From: Candidatus Aminicenantes bacterium UBA2190
GTDB lineage: Bacteria; Acidobacteriota; Aminicenantia; UBA2199
Assembly (NCBI GenBank): GCA_002335385.1
Contig: DCVK01000070.1
Coordinates: 1-33,995, forward strand
Direction: 5' to 3'
DNA: 33,995 bases
The notes below the pieces were generated by a model. That model saw only the letters and a list, made by a program, of their open reading frames with translations, ran no database searches and was not told the origin of the DNA. Both the position numbers and the translations under genes were made by a program. Of this stretch, positions 1 through 7,660 are shown piece by piece. Within the stretch, counting starts at the first letter, position 1. Each line of letters opens with the position of its first letter.

Positions 1-2
1 TG

Positions 3-377
3 TGGCCCTCGGTGGCCAAGATCGTTCCCGAACGGCGGCTGGGGACGGCCTACGCCGCCATGTTCACCGTGCAGAACTGGGGGCTGGGCCTCTTTTACAA
101 GGGCATCGGCACGCTGCTGGACAAGGTGAACCCCGAGGTGGTGGCGAAAATGCGGCAGCTGCGGAGCAGCCTGGCGGCCCAGGGCCTCGACAACGCCGCC
201 ATCAGCGAGAAGATCGAGTCCATGCGCCTGGCGGGAGAGATCCCGGTCTACGACTACACGATCCCCATCCTCATGCTGGTCGGCTGCGGCGTGATCTCCA
301 TCTTCCTGGCCTTTTATCTCAAGAAAGCCAGCAACCGGCAAGGCTACGGGCTGGAGTTGCCGTCCGACAAGAAATGA
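3..377 (+). CDS. MFS transporter, C-terminal fragment
   Basis: This is the 3' end of a gene that begins before the window; the frame is open from base 3 with no start needed. About 124 residues are visible. The text resembles the last part of a major facilitator carrier: a helix with a VPERRLGTAYAAMF-type loop and a GLGLFYKGIG segment, a soluble stretch of about 50 residues rich in charged helix (roughly residues 45-80), then a final membrane helix (IPILMLVGCGVISIFLAFYL) and a short basic tail ending in DKK. The gene is convergent with the radical SAM gene and is followed by a repeat mosaic rather than a clear terminator. The substrate cannot be inferred. MFS membership is fairly likely, but the fragment is too short to be certain. 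Confidence 0.6.
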   Translation, partial: WPSVAKIVPERRLGTAYAAMFTVQNWGLGLFYKGIGTLLDKVNPEVVAKMRQLRSSLAAQGLDNAAISEKIESMRLAGEIPVYDYTIPILMLVGCGVISIFLAFYLKKASNRQGYGLELPSDKK

Positions 378-386
378 AAAGCATCC

Positions 387-400
387 GTGACGCGTGACGG
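387..400. repeat. short GTGACGC heptad array
   Basis: Two 7-nt words (GTGACGC GTGACGG) sit immediately after the MFS stop. The same word family recurs at 677-690, 5490-5528, 7492-7563 and 20637-20657. Confidence 0.6.
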
Positions 401-420
401 TAATAAGAGAGGATATAGGA

Positions 421-596
421 AGACTAAAATTCCAAATCACAAGCACCAAATCCCAAACAAATTCCAAATTCCAATTACCCAATGACCAAAACAAAGAAAA
501 TGAATGCAAATGAAAGGAGCTTTTGTTTTGGAAATTGGAATTTGGAATTTGGATATTGTTTGTTATTTGGAATTTGGGATTTGGAATTTAAGTCCT
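421..596. repeat. palindromic TTGGAAT-word element, copy A
   Basis: An interspersed imperfect palindrome of about 176 nt. The left arm is built of CCAAATT/CCCAAAC words and the right arm of their complement (TTGGAAT TTGGGAT). A non-palindromic loop at about 470-530 contains a GAAAGGAGCTTTTGTTTT core. The ends are AGACTAAAATTCC on the left and GGAATTTAAGTCC on the right. Similar copies lie at 5598-5765, 20381-20549, 30703-30770 (half) and 32198-32265 (half). Copy A lies between two convergent genes. The reading frame through it encodes only a repetitive FGNWNLEFG-type peptide and is not considered a gene. Confidence 0.85.
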
Positions 597-649
597 ATAA
601 ATGCCTTATCTTCCACCTTACACCGATTGCCATTTCTTCTTCCCTCTCA

Positions 650-690
650 CCCCTAGCCCCTAGACCCTAGCCTACTTGTCACGCGTCACG
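650..690. repeat. CCCTAGN heptad array plus CGCGTCA words
   Basis: CCCTAGC/CCCTAGA words at a 7-nt period (650-672) run into TGTCACGCGTCACG (677-690), just before the stop of the convergent radical SAM gene. The same arrangement, preceded by the same pyrimidine-rich linker, recurs at 20580-20657, so 597-690 and 20550-20657 are copies of one longer module. Confidence 0.7.
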
Positions 691-704
691 AAAGTTCGTC
701 TATT

Positions 705-1640
705 CTACTCCATCTCCTGGAACCAGCCCTCGTCCAGGCCAAGGCGCAGCGCTTCGTCGCGCACCCGGCGCCATTCGTCAGCACGCAGGCGGCGGTCGAA
801 CGGCGGCCGCCCCTGGGCGCGATGGGCCGGAAAGTACTGGCTCATCAGGCTGAGCCAGGCGCGCCGGAACGGGCTGGAGGCGATCGCCCTCAAGACCTCG
901 ATGGAGTTCTGCGCCTGCCCCGGGAGGATCAGGTGGCGGATCACCGTGCCGCGCACGGCGACCCCCTCTTCGTCGAGCTCCAGCGGGCCTGCCTGGCGGA
1001 ACATCTCGGCGACGGCGGGCAGGGCGTGCTCGCAATAGTCGTCCACCCCGGACAACTCCAACCCAAGCCGCCGGGAGCTTTCCGACGGACCGTACTTCAG
1101 GTCGGGCAGGTAGATATCGACGATCCCCTGCAGCTCGGCGACCACCTCGGCGCGCTCGTAGCCGCTGGTGTTGCAGACGAAGGGGATGCGCAAGCCCCGG
1201 GCAACGGCGATCTCCAGGGCCGCCACCACATGGTACAGGTGCGGGGTCGGCGACACCAGGTTGATGTTGTGGGCGCCACGCTTCTGCAGCGACAGGAAAA
1301 TGCCCGCCAGCTGCTCGATCGAGAAGGACTCGCCGTGGGCCAGCTGCGAGATCGGGTAGTTCTGGCAGAAGAGGCACTTGAGGGTGCAGCCTGAAAAAAA
1401 GACGGTCCCGGATCCCCTGGCCCCCGAGATGGGCGGCTCCTCGCCGAAGTGAAGATTGTGGGCGGCGATGCGGACGTCCTTTCTCGCCAGGCAAACGCCG
1501 GAGCGGTCCTGCGCGCGCTTGGCGCCGCAGCAGCGCGGGCACAGGCCGCAGGGGCTGAAGCTCGCGGCGAAGAACTCGCGCTTGCGCCGCCAGGCGGCCG
1601 CGTCCAGGGCAAGGTAGCCGGGGCCGCTCAGCCGTTCCAC
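705..1640 (-). CDS. radical SAM protein, COG1313/PflX type
   Basis: A 311-residue radical SAM enzyme. The canonical cluster-binding CxxxCxxC motif is C85-C89-C92 (GCTLKCLFCQN). An N-terminal Cys-rich segment with C31, C34, C37/C38 and C50 (CGLCPRCC...GVC) is typical of the COG1313 group related to pyruvate formate-lyase activating enzymes. I infer a [4Fe-4S]/SAM-dependent activase or modifying enzyme; no glycyl-radical partner is present in the window. The ATG at 1640 overlaps the last 13 bases of lptB in another frame, so the two are probably translationally coupled. The strand ends at a repeat mosaic. The family is clear; substrate and partner are unknown. Confidence 0.85.
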   Translation of the reverse strand: MERLSGPGYLALDAAAWRRKREFFAASFSPCGLCPRCCGAKRAQDRSGVCLARKDVRIAAHNLHFGEEPPISGARGSGTVFFSGCTLKCLFCQNYPISQLAHGESFSIEQLAGIFLSLQKRGAHNINLVSPTPHLYHVVAALEIAVARGLRIPFVCNTSGYERAEVVAELQGIVDIYLPDLKYGPSESSRRLGLELSGVDDYCEHALPAVAEMFRQAGPLELDEEGVAVRGTVIRHLILPGQAQNSIEVLRAIASSPFRRAWLSLMSQYFPAHRAQGRPPFDRRLRADEWRRVRDEALRLGLDEGWFQEME

Positions 1641-2353
1641 TCGAAGTCTTTGCCCAGGAATACCCGGCGGGTGTTCTCCTCGCGCACCACCTCGGCCGGC
1701 GTGCCGCTGCTCAGGATGCGCCCCTTGTGAATGATGTAGGCCGTGTCGGTGATGTAGAACGTGTCGCGGACGTTGTGGTCGGTGATGACAATGCCGATGC
1801 CCCGGGCCTTGAGCTTCAAAATGATCTTCTGGATGTCCAGGATGGTGATGGGGTCGATGCCGGTGAAAGGCTCGTCCAGGAAAAGGAAGCGCGGTTTCAT
1901 GATCATGGAGCGGGCGATCTCCAGCCGCCGCTTCTCGCCCCCGGAGAGCTGGTAGGCCATGGAATCCCTGACCTGGAGGAGCCCGAAGTCGCCGAGCAGT
2001 TCCAGGGTCCTCTCGCGGGCCTCGGGAGCCGGGGCATAGAGCTGCAGCACCATGTTCAGGTTGTTGAACACCGAGGCCTTCATAAAGACCGAATGCTGCT
2101 GCGGCAGATAGATCAGCCCCTTCTGGGAGCGCTCATAGGAGGGAATGTCGTCCACGCTCTCGCCGTTGAGCTCCACGCTTCCTCCATCGGGCCGGACGAT
2201 CCCGGCCATCATCAGGAAGGTGGTGGTCTTGCCGGCGCCGTTGCGCCCCAGCAGGGCGGTGACGGAGCCGGAGGCGAAGTCCAGGCTGATGCGGTCGACC
2301 ACCGCCACCCGGTCGTAGACCTTGGTCAGGTCGCAGGTGTGCAGCCGGTCCAT
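1628..2353 (-). CDS. lptB: LPS export ABC transporter ATP-binding protein LptB
   Basis: A 241-residue ABC ATPase, the same length as E. coli LptB. Visible motifs, in order, are Walker A GRNGAGKTT, Q-loop region YLPQQHSVF, signature LSGGEKRR, Walker B FLFLDEP and switch His in TDHNVRDT. The closing segment GTPAEVVREENTRRVFLGKDF is typical of LptB rather than of amino-acid transporters (LivG/LivF). It would sit on the cytoplasmic face of the LptFG permease and drive LPS export, which implies an outer membrane. I place the start at 2353, where ATG overlaps the upstream TGA (TGATG); a longer frame reaches 2398, but its extra 15 residues are Ala/Arg-rich and lie inside the HD gene. lptA, lptC and lptFG are not in the window. 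Confidence 0.88.
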   Translation of the reverse strand: MDRLHTCDLTKVYDRVAVVDRISLDFASGSVTALLGRNGAGKTTTFLMMAGIVRPDGGSVELNGESVDDIPSYERSQKGLIYLPQQHSVFMKASVFNNLNMVLQLYAPAPEARERTLELLGDFGLLQVRDSMAYQLSGGEKRRLEIARSMIMKPRFLFLDEPFTGIDPITILDIQKIILKLKARGIGIVITDHNVRDTFYITDTAYIIHKGRILSSGTPAEVVREENTRRVFLGKDFEWNG

Positions 2354-2898
2354 CACAGCCCGAGCTGCGGCGCGATCCGCTGCATGGCGCCCAGGCACAG
2401 CGACAGGAACTCGTCCAGCGTCAGGCCCAGCCGGGCGCAGCCCTCCATCTGGGGGCGAGACGCCCCCCTGGCGAAGGATTTCTCCTTGAAGCGCTTCTTC
2501 AGGAAGGGCAGGTCCAGGACGGCCAGCTTCCTGTCGGGGTGCATGAGGGCGCAGGCGATGATGAAGCCGCTGGCCGGGTCGACGGCCAGCAGGGAAAGGT
2601 CCATCTGCGAGGCGGGCTCGACCCGCAGGTTGTGGGCCTTGATGGCATGAATGATCTCCCCGTCCAGCCCCTGCCCGGCCAGCAGTTCGGCGGTCTTCTC
2701 GGTGTGCGCCGCCGGCGTCTCCACCGTGTACTCGTAGTCCAGGTCGTGCAGCAGCCCGGCCAGCGCCCAGGGCTGCGGATCCTGGCGGAAATGGACGGCG
2801 AGATCCATCATGCAGGCCTCGACGGCCAGGCAGTGCTTGACCAGGTTCGGGTTGTGCAGGTGCTGCTCGACCAGCCCCAGCGCTTGTTCGCGGGTCAT
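2353..2898 (-). CDS. HD-domain phosphohydrolase-like protein
   Basis: A 181-residue protein with an HD fold signature: a first His in LVKHCLAVE, then HD in GLLHDLDYE, a further His in the AAHTEKT segment and an AIKAHN His downstream. This matches the stand-alone HDIG-type hydrolases often annotated as predicted hydrolases (COG2316-like). The family usually hydrolyses phosphomonoesters or nucleotides with a divalent metal; the substrate here is unknown. The start at 2898 is supported by AAGGAG six to seven bases upstream; a longer frame to 2943 would run through the promoter. It is first in a three-gene overlapping operon with lptB and the radical SAM gene, driven by the promoter at 2920-2948. 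Confidence 0.75.
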   Translation of the reverse strand: MTREQALGLVEQHLHNPNLVKHCLAVEACMMDLAVHFRQDPQPWALAGLLHDLDYEYTVETPAAHTEKTAELLAGQGLDGEIIHAIKAHNLRVEPASQMDLSLLAVDPASGFIIACALMHPDRKLAVLDLPFLKKRFKEKSFARGASRPQMEGCARLGLTLDEFLSLCLGAMQRIAPQLGL

Positions 2899-2919
2899 GG
2901 CTAGCTCCTTGAGAGACGA

Positions 2920-2948
2920 ATTATATGCCGGAGGGCCCGGCATTGCAA
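2920..2948 (-). promoter_or_regulatory. sigma-70-type promoter for the HD-lptB operon
   Basis: On the minus strand there is a TTGCAA -35 (2948-2943), a 17-nt spacer and a TATAAT -10 (2925-2920). The spacer is itself an inverted repeat (TGCCG...CGGCA), which could be an operator. The expected transcription start is near 2913, giving a short leader with an AAGGAG ribosome site. Confidence 0.65.
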
Positions 2949-2959
2949 GCCTATGCCGA

Positions 2960-2988
2960 TTGTCTCGCGAAGGCGTTTGTGATAAAAT
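2960..2988 (+). promoter_or_regulatory. sigma-70-type promoter for the coiled-coil gene
   Basis: A TTGTCT -35 (2960-2965), a 17-nt spacer and a TAAAAT -10 (2983-2988) with an extended TG one base upstream. Its -35 lies only 11 bp from the -35 of the divergent promoter at 2920-2948, so the two would compete or share control. An AAGGAGG ribosome site (3028-3034) precedes the ATG at 3039. Confidence 0.65.
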
Positions 2989-3038
2989 CCCCGCCGGAAA
3001 GGTAATCCACAGGGGATTTCCCGAAAAAGGAGGATATC

Positions 3039-4238
3039 ATGACCCCAGAGCAGCCCAAGGTCCCGTTCTCCCAGGCTGAACCGGAAAAAGGATCGAAAAA
3101 AATCTATTGGGTCGTCGGCGCCCTGGCGCTGGTGATCGTCGTACTGGCTTTTCTCCTGTTCAAGGGCCCGGCCGGGCCGAAGGTCTCGCCGAAGATGAAG
3201 CAGATGGAGCAAACCGTCCAGCAGATCCAGCAGCTGGAGACGAGCATCCAGGAGAAGCAGAACGAGGTGTTCACCATACTGAACGAATACAAAAAAAAGA
3301 CCGGCGAGGATCTGCCCGAGGTCAATATCATGAACCTCTCCCCCGAGCAGAAGAAAGTGCTGGAGGATAAGATCAAGAACGAGAAGGACGTCTCGATCAA
3401 GTCGCTGCTGCAGGACATACTGGACAAGAACAGCGACATCCAGAATCTCAATGCCCGCGTCCAGGAGCTGGAAACGCTGCTGCCCAAGCCGCACATGGTG
3501 GAAAAAGGCGAGAACCATTACCAGATCGCCATGAACTTCCTGCTGAACGAGAAGGGAGTGGACAAGGCCCGGGCCATGGAGCTGGTCGAGCGCACCGCCC
3601 TCTTCGAGCCGATCGTCCCCGGGTTCAAGATCTGGAACTTCTATGCCGAGGACGAGTACGGCACCTTCATCACCCAGGGCACGGCACCCATCTCGCCCAA
3701 CCAGATCCAGAGGAAAGTGAAGAAGGAACTGGTCGACGCCAAGGACCGGGCCGTCGCCGAGAAGGAGCAACTGCAGAGCGACATCAACGAGATGGAAGCC
3801 CGACGCACCGAGCTGATCTCCCAGCTGGACCTGCTCAACCAGGAGAAGCAGAACATGCTGGTCAAGATGAGCGACCTGAATGACCAGAACCAGGAGATGC
3901 AGACCGCCCTCAATTCGGTCTACTACGCCATCGACCTGCCCAGGGTCCTGAACGAAAAAGGCATCATCAAGGGCGGCTTCCTGCGCTCGACCAAGCTGCA
4001 GAAGGTCGACCTCACCCTGTTCGACAAGTCGCTCGACCTGCGCGGCGATGCCAGGATCACCTTGGCCGCCAGCGATTTCCAGCTTGCCATGATCAGGAAC
4101 ATCACCATTTATCCCGGCTACTTCAAGGCCGAGACGGACTTCAAGGTCGAATTCGACGGGGCCCGCCAGAATGCGACCATCACCATCCTCGATGCCAAGA
4201 AGTTCATGAGCGAGAAGATCGCCATCGCCGTCGAATAG
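3039..4238 (+). CDS. membrane-anchored coiled-coil protein with LysM-like segment
   Basis: A 399-residue protein that I cannot name. A short acidic/basic N-terminus is followed by one membrane helix (about residues 22-41), so it is probably a type II anchor with the bulk outside the cytoplasm. Residues 50-145 are a Gln/Glu/Lys-rich coiled coil. Residues about 152-212 look like a degenerate LysM-type unit (HMVEKGENHYQIA ... IVPGFKIWNFY). A second coiled coil follows (about 225-300). The C-terminal 90 residues are beta-rich (alternating hydrophobic strands, e.g. ARITLAASDFQLAMIRNITIYPGY). A strong AGGAGG site fixes the start. The gene stands alone between its own promoter and the terminator at 4254. 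A cell-envelope structural or peptidoglycan-proximal role is inference only. Confidence 0.8.
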   Translation: MTPEQPKVPFSQAEPEKGSKKIYWVVGALALVIVVLAFLLFKGPAGPKVSPKMKQMEQTVQQIQQLETSIQEKQNEVFTILNEYKKKTGEDLPEVNIMNLSPEQKKVLEDKIKNEKDVSIKSLLQDILDKNSDIQNLNARVQELETLLPKPHMVEKGENHYQIAMNFLLNEKGVDKARAMELVERTALFEPIVPGFKIWNFYAEDEYGTFITQGTAPISPNQIQRKVKKELVDAKDRAVAEKEQLQSDINEMEARRTELISQLDLLNQEKQNMLVKMSDLNDQNQEMQTALNSVYYAIDLPRVLNEKGIIKGGFLRSTKLQKVDLTLFDKSLDLRGDARITLAASDFQLAMIRNITIYPGYFKAETDFKVEFDGARQNATITILDAKKFMSEKIAIAVE

Positions 4239-4253
4239 TTTCCAGCCGCAACC

Positions 4254-4286
4254 GGGGGGCGTGCCGCCGGCGCGCCCTCCTTTTTT
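4254..4286 (+). terminator. intrinsic terminator
   Basis: A 10-bp stem pairs 4254-4263 with 4271-4280 (two G-T wobbles), with a 7-nt loop, followed directly by six Ts (4281-4286). It ends the coiled-coil gene but lies only 11 bases before the ATG of the methyltransferase at 4298, so it may act as an attenuator for that gene. Confidence 0.75.
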
Positions 4287-4297
4287 CCGGGAGCATC

Positions 4298-5458
4298 ATG
4301 GCCTTGATCGGCAATATCCTCGCCATTGCCAAGGGCGGCGCCGGCATCGTCCGCGACGGGGACAGGACCGTGTTCGTCCCCGGTGTCGTCGCCGGGGAAA
4401 CGGTGGAATACTCCGTCAGCGGCCGCCTGCGCTCCGCCTGGCAGGGGAAGCTGCTGCGCGTGCTGCAGGCGTCGCCGCAGCGCAGCGAGCCTCCGTGCCC
4501 TCATTACGGCGATTGCGGCGGCTGCAACCTGCAGCACATGAGCTACGGCGAGCAGCTGCGCAGCAAGGCGGGGATCCTGGCCGAGAACCTGAGGAGGATC
4601 GCCGGCTTCGAGCCCGCCTCCCCGACCGCGACGCTGCCCTCGCCGGATGCGCGCTACCGCTGCAAGGCCGAGTTCCAGGTACGCGGCGGCGCCTGCGGCT
4701 TCTTCGCCCGCGATTCGCGGCGGATCGTCGCCATCTCCGGCTGCCTCCTCCTGCCGCAGGCGGTCGAGAGCCATTTCCTTTCCCAGCGCCGGCAGGCGGC
4801 CGGCTGCGCGCAGGGCCGCATCCTTACCGTCAGCAACGGTCGCGACCTCGCTTCCTGCCTGGAGGTCCCCGGCGGCGGCGGCCAATGGCTCAGCCGCGAG
4901 CACGAGGTGCGCTTCCAGGTCGGTCCTTATGCCTTCCTGGTCGCCCCCGGCAACTTCGTCCAGGCCAACCGCTTCCAGCTGCGGTCCATGCTGGGGCTGC
5001 TGGAAGGGGTCCTCGACAGGGAGCGCCCGGAGACGGCCGCCGACCTGTTCTGCGGCGGCGGCTTCCTGACCCTGCCGCTGGCCGCGCGCTGCCAGCGGGT
5101 GCTGGCCGTGGAGAGCGATCCCGGCAACGTGGCCGCCCTGCGAGCCAATCTGGCCTTGAACCGGGCGGGGCACGTTGGAGTCGTCCAGGCCGACGCATTC
5201 CGCGCCGGGCTGCCGGGCACAGGCTTCTTCGTCGTCGACCCCCCCCGGGGAGGGCTCTCGCCCCGGCTCATCGCCGCCCTGGCCGCGAGCGGAGCGCGGA
5301 CAGTCGTCTACTTCTCCTGCGACTCCGCCACTTTCGCCCGCGACCTGCGACTCTTCCTCGGGCATGGCTTCAAGCTGGACGAGTTGAAGTTGCTCGATAA
5401 TTTCCCGCACAGCGATCATTTCGAAATCTTCTCCGTGCTCAAGAGAGCGGCCCGATAG
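4298..5458 (+). CDS. TrmA/RlmD-family RNA (uracil-5-)-methyltransferase
   Basis: A 386-residue SAM-dependent m5U RNA methyltransferase. The N-terminal 55 residues read as a TRAM-like beta domain. Iron-sulfur ligands are C67, C73 and C76 (CPHYGDCGGC) with the fourth at C149 (ISGC), the RumA/RlmD pattern. SAM motif I is ADLFCGGGFLTLPLA, followed by VDPPRGGLSP. The catalytic Cys is C341 in VYFSCDSATF, and the general-base Glu is in the closing FPHSDHFEIF segment. The target (23S rRNA U1939/U747 or tRNA U54) cannot be told from the sequence. The start at 4298 has a GGGAG site just after the terminator T-run. No separate promoter of the type seen elsewhere here is visible, so expression may depend on terminator read-through. 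Confidence 0.9.
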   Translation: MALIGNILAIAKGGAGIVRDGDRTVFVPGVVAGETVEYSVSGRLRSAWQGKLLRVLQASPQRSEPPCPHYGDCGGCNLQHMSYGEQLRSKAGILAENLRRIAGFEPASPTATLPSPDARYRCKAEFQVRGGACGFFARDSRRIVAISGCLLLPQAVESHFLSQRRQAAGCAQGRILTVSNGRDLASCLEVPGGGGQWLSREHEVRFQVGPYAFLVAPGNFVQANRFQLRSMLGLLEGVLDRERPETAADLFCGGGFLTLPLAARCQRVLAVESDPGNVAALRANLALNRAGHVGVVQADAFRAGLPGTGFFVVDPPRGGLSPRLIAALAASGARTVVYFSCDSATFARDLRLFLGHGFKLDELKLLDNFPHSDHFEIFSVLKRAAR

Positions 5459-5489
5459 ACGGTACAGGCCGGAGACAAGGTCGATCTTC

Positions 5490-5528
5490 GTGACGCGTGA
5501 CGCGTGACGCGTAACGCGTGACGCATGA
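5490..5528. repeat. GTGACGC heptad tandem array
   Basis: Five and a half copies of a 7-nt word (GTGACGC, one GTAACGC, ending ATGACC) directly downstream of the methyltransferase gene. Confidence 0.85.
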
Positions 5529-5597
5529 CCAGGAAGAAGGGAAATCGGCGCAAGGTCCAGGGCGCAGGGCATAAGGTGAAAGTCAAGGTATTCAGAG

Positions 5598-5765
5598 GAC
5601 TTAAATTCCAAATCCCAAATTCCAAACCCCAAACAAGCACCAAATTCCAATTACCAAATGACCCAAACAAAGAGGATTCCCTGCAAGGGGCTTTTGTTTG
5701 GAAATTGGAATTTGGAATTTGGGATTTGTTTGGAATTTGGTGCTTGTGATTTGGAATTTAAGTCT
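5598..5765. repeat. palindromic TTGGAAT-word element, copy B
   Basis: A second near-complete copy of the roughly 170-nt palindrome (arms CCAAATT / AATTTGG). The loop at about 5650-5705 carries the conserved GATTCCCTGCAAGGGGC hairpin core. Its flanks are reversed relative to copy A: the AGGACTTAAATTCC end is on the left and the AAGTCTTCGTATTGC end on the right. Confidence 0.85.
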
Positions 5766-5782
5766 TCGTATTGCAGTTTTCT

Positions 5783-5859
5783 GACCGTCAACCGTCCACC
5801 GTCTACCGATTACTTCCGTTCTCTCGTTATGCGTGATGCGTGATGCGTGATGCGTGATG
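5783..5859. repeat. ACCGTCN and GCGTGAT heptad arrays
   Basis: 5783-5810 holds four CCGTCNA words, and 5829-5859 holds four GCGTGAT words, both at a 7-nt period. The first family recurs inverted at 20268-20298 and 30659-30686. Confidence 0.8.
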
Positions 5860-5921
5860 AGAAAGAACAAGAATGGCTCTGATATCTGACTATCACTTCC
5901 ACTCAGCTCTGGAATTGCCTC

Positions 5922-5950
5922 TTGCTGGCACGGTCACTGTCACTGACACT
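5922..5950. repeat. TGACAC/GTGTCA hexad array
   Basis: TTGCTGGCACGG followed by TCACTGTCACTGACACT; the reverse complement matches the AGTGTCAGTGACNGTGTCAGCAAG modules at 20223-20253 and 30774-30804. It lies immediately upstream of the C69 peptidase promoter. Confidence 0.7.
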
Positions 5951-5953
5951 TTT

Positions 5954-5982
5954 TTGTCAAATCCATGGACTTATGCTATTTA
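5954..5982 (+). promoter_or_regulatory. sigma-70-type promoter, leaderless C69 peptidase mRNA
   Basis: A TTGTCA -35 (5954-5959), a 17-nt spacer and a TATTTA -10 (5977-5982). Six bases separate the -10 from the ATG at 5989, so the expected transcription start is the A of the ATG. No Shine-Dalgarno sequence is present. Confidence 0.55.
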
Positions 5983-5988
5983 TATGTC

Positions 5989-7449
5989 ATGAAAAAGATC
6001 GCCCTATTCACCCTGTTCACGCTCCTGGCCCTGGGGCTGTACGCCGGCGACGACGGTCTCGATTGCTTCACTATCGTGGTGGGCAAGAAAGCCACCTCCG
6101 ACGGCTCGGTGATGCTGGCCCATAACGAGGATGACAGCGGCCGCCTGCTGGTCAGCTTCCACAAGGTGCCGGCCCGCGAGTACCGCCGCGGTGAATCCTT
6201 CGCCTTAAAGAGCGGCTTGCTGCTGCCGCAGCCCGCCCCTGTGCCGGGCCTGCTGTGGCTGGAGGTGGCGGAGAGCGATTTCGCCGACTCCTATGTCAGC
6301 GAGCATGGCGTGGCCGTCACCTCGGACGCCTGCCCTTCGCGCGAGGACAAGGGCGAGTTGAGTGAAGGCGGCATCGGCTTCAGCCTCAGGCGACTGATCG
6401 CCGAGCGGGCCAGCAGCGCCCGTGAGGGCGTGCGCATCGCCGGAGACCTGATCTCCCGCCTCGGCTACAACTCCTCGGGGCGCACCTATATCATCGCCGA
6501 CGCCGGCGAAGGCTGGCTGTTGCACGCGGTCAAGGGCAAGCGCTGGATCGCCGCCCGCGTTCCGGATAACGAAACGGCCGTCATTGCCAACCGCTACACC
6601 ATCACCCGCGTCAACATGGGTGACAAGGAGAATTTCCAGGGCTCCCCCGACATCATCGAGTACGCCGTGCGCCGCGGCTGGTACGATCCCCAGCGCGACG
6701 GCGAATTCGAATTCGCCAGGGCCTACTCCGATCCCGGCACCTACGCCGACATGCGCAACATCCTGCGCCAGTGGCGGGGCACCGCCCTGCTGGCCGCCAA
6801 GCCGCCCAAGCTCGATGCCCCGCTGCCGTTCTCCTTCAAGCCCCATCATGGCCTCCGCCCGCGCGACCTGTTCAAGGTGCTGCGCGACCACTACGAGGGG
6901 AGCAAGCACGACCTGAGCGACCGCTACCGCAAAGGCTCGCCCAACTCAGGCAAAAACCGCACCATCTGCACCGAGGCCACACAGTACGCCTTCGTCGCCC
7001 ACCTGCGCTCCTGGCTCCCGGCCGACATCGCCCACGCCGTCTGGATCGCTCCGCGCCGTCCCGACAGCAACGCCTTTTCCCCCTGGTACCCGTCGCTGGC
7101 GAGCACTCCCGGTGGCTCCAGCCGCGAAACGGCCGACGGCGCCTGGAAAAACCATTTTGGCCCCGTCCCGGCTCAGGCTCTCGATGACCCCAACCTGTCA
7201 TTCACCACCTATGCCCGGCTTTCCGAGGCGGTCGACCGCCAGTACCGCGCCCGCATCGAAAAAGTCCAGAAGATCTGGCGCAACTTCGAGGAATTCCTTT
7301 TCGACGACCTGAAGGACCATGAAAAGGAGTTCTCCTTCCTGCTGCAGAGTGACCGCAACCTGGCCCGGCGCATCATCGACAACTACATCCACGGGCTGGA
7401 ATACCGAAAATGGTTTCTGGCTGCTGAGCTGCTGAATGAGATGAAATAG
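5989..7449 (+). CDS. secreted peptidase family C69 (dipeptidase-like Ntn hydrolase)
   Basis: A 486-residue protein with a signal peptide (MKK, hydrophobic core to about residue 19) followed by the C69 nucleophile region. C26 in DCFTIVVGKKATSDGSVMLAHNED matches the family pattern of an N-terminal catalytic Cys exposed by propeptide removal, and the downstream GYNSSGRTYIIADAGEGWLLHAVKGKRW segment is also typical. Members cleave dipeptides or act as amino-terminal amidohydrolases; here the enzyme is predicted to be exported to the periplasm or surface. The ATG at 5989 is preferred over 5965 because it starts the signal peptide directly; there is no ribosome site for either. It stands alone, flanked by repeat mosaics on both sides. 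Confidence 0.88.
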   Translation: MKKIALFTLFTLLALGLYAGDDGLDCFTIVVGKKATSDGSVMLAHNEDDSGRLLVSFHKVPAREYRRGESFALKSGLLLPQPAPVPGLLWLEVAESDFADSYVSEHGVAVTSDACPSREDKGELSEGGIGFSLRRLIAERASSAREGVRIAGDLISRLGYNSSGRTYIIADAGEGWLLHAVKGKRWIAARVPDNETAVIANRYTITRVNMGDKENFQGSPDIIEYAVRRGWYDPQRDGEFEFARAYSDPGTYADMRNILRQWRGTALLAAKPPKLDAPLPFSFKPHHGLRPRDLFKVLRDHYEGSKHDLSDRYRKGSPNSGKNRTICTEATQYAFVAHLRSWLPADIAHAVWIAPRRPDSNAFSPWYPSLASTPGGSSRETADGAWKNHFGPVPAQALDDPNLSFTTYARLSEAVDRQYRARIEKVQKIWRNFEEFLFDDLKDHEKEFSFLLQSDRNLARRIIDNYIHGLEYRKWFLAAELLNEMK

Positions 7450-7491
7450 GCTCGGCGTAAGGTATACGGCAGCAGCAAAGGAACGATCTTC

Positions 7492-7622
7492 GTGACGCGT
7501 AACGCGTGACGTGTCAGAGAGGCAATACAATACGCTTCACGAGCTTCGTGACGCGTAACACATGAGGGAAATCGCAAAAGACCGATTCCTTGCGTTATCT
7601 CATCACTCATCACGCATCACTT
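7492..7622. repeat. dispersed GTGACGC / ATCACNC heptad words
   Basis: Three short arrays, 7492-7515 (GTGACGC GTAACGC GTGACG), 7548-7563 (GTGACGCGTAACAC) and 7599-7622 (ATCACTC ATCACGC ATCACTT), occupy the 287-nt gap 7450-7736 downstream of the C69 gene. The rest of the gap holds the CDF promoter. Confidence 0.75.
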
Positions 7623-7660
7623 TGCCCGTATCTTAGCCGCCACGGCCCAGAGCGTGCGAT

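Noticed and set aside
482..670. Short ORFs through the TTGGAAT elements (also 5525-5870, 20246-20693, 30864-31099, 32116-32493) encoding FGIWDLEFK-like peptides
   Set aside because: They are open on both strands because of the A/T-rich words, have no ribosome sites and simply translate the repeat. They would be false genes in an automatic annotation.
2354..2398. N-terminal extension of LptB to the ATG at 2398
   Set aside because: The 15 extra residues are not LptB-like and lie within the HD-domain gene; the TGATG junction at 2353 is the more typical start.
7492..7622. CRISPR-like arrays
   Set aside because: The repeat words are 6-8 nt and adjacent, with no unique spacers of constant length and no cas genes.
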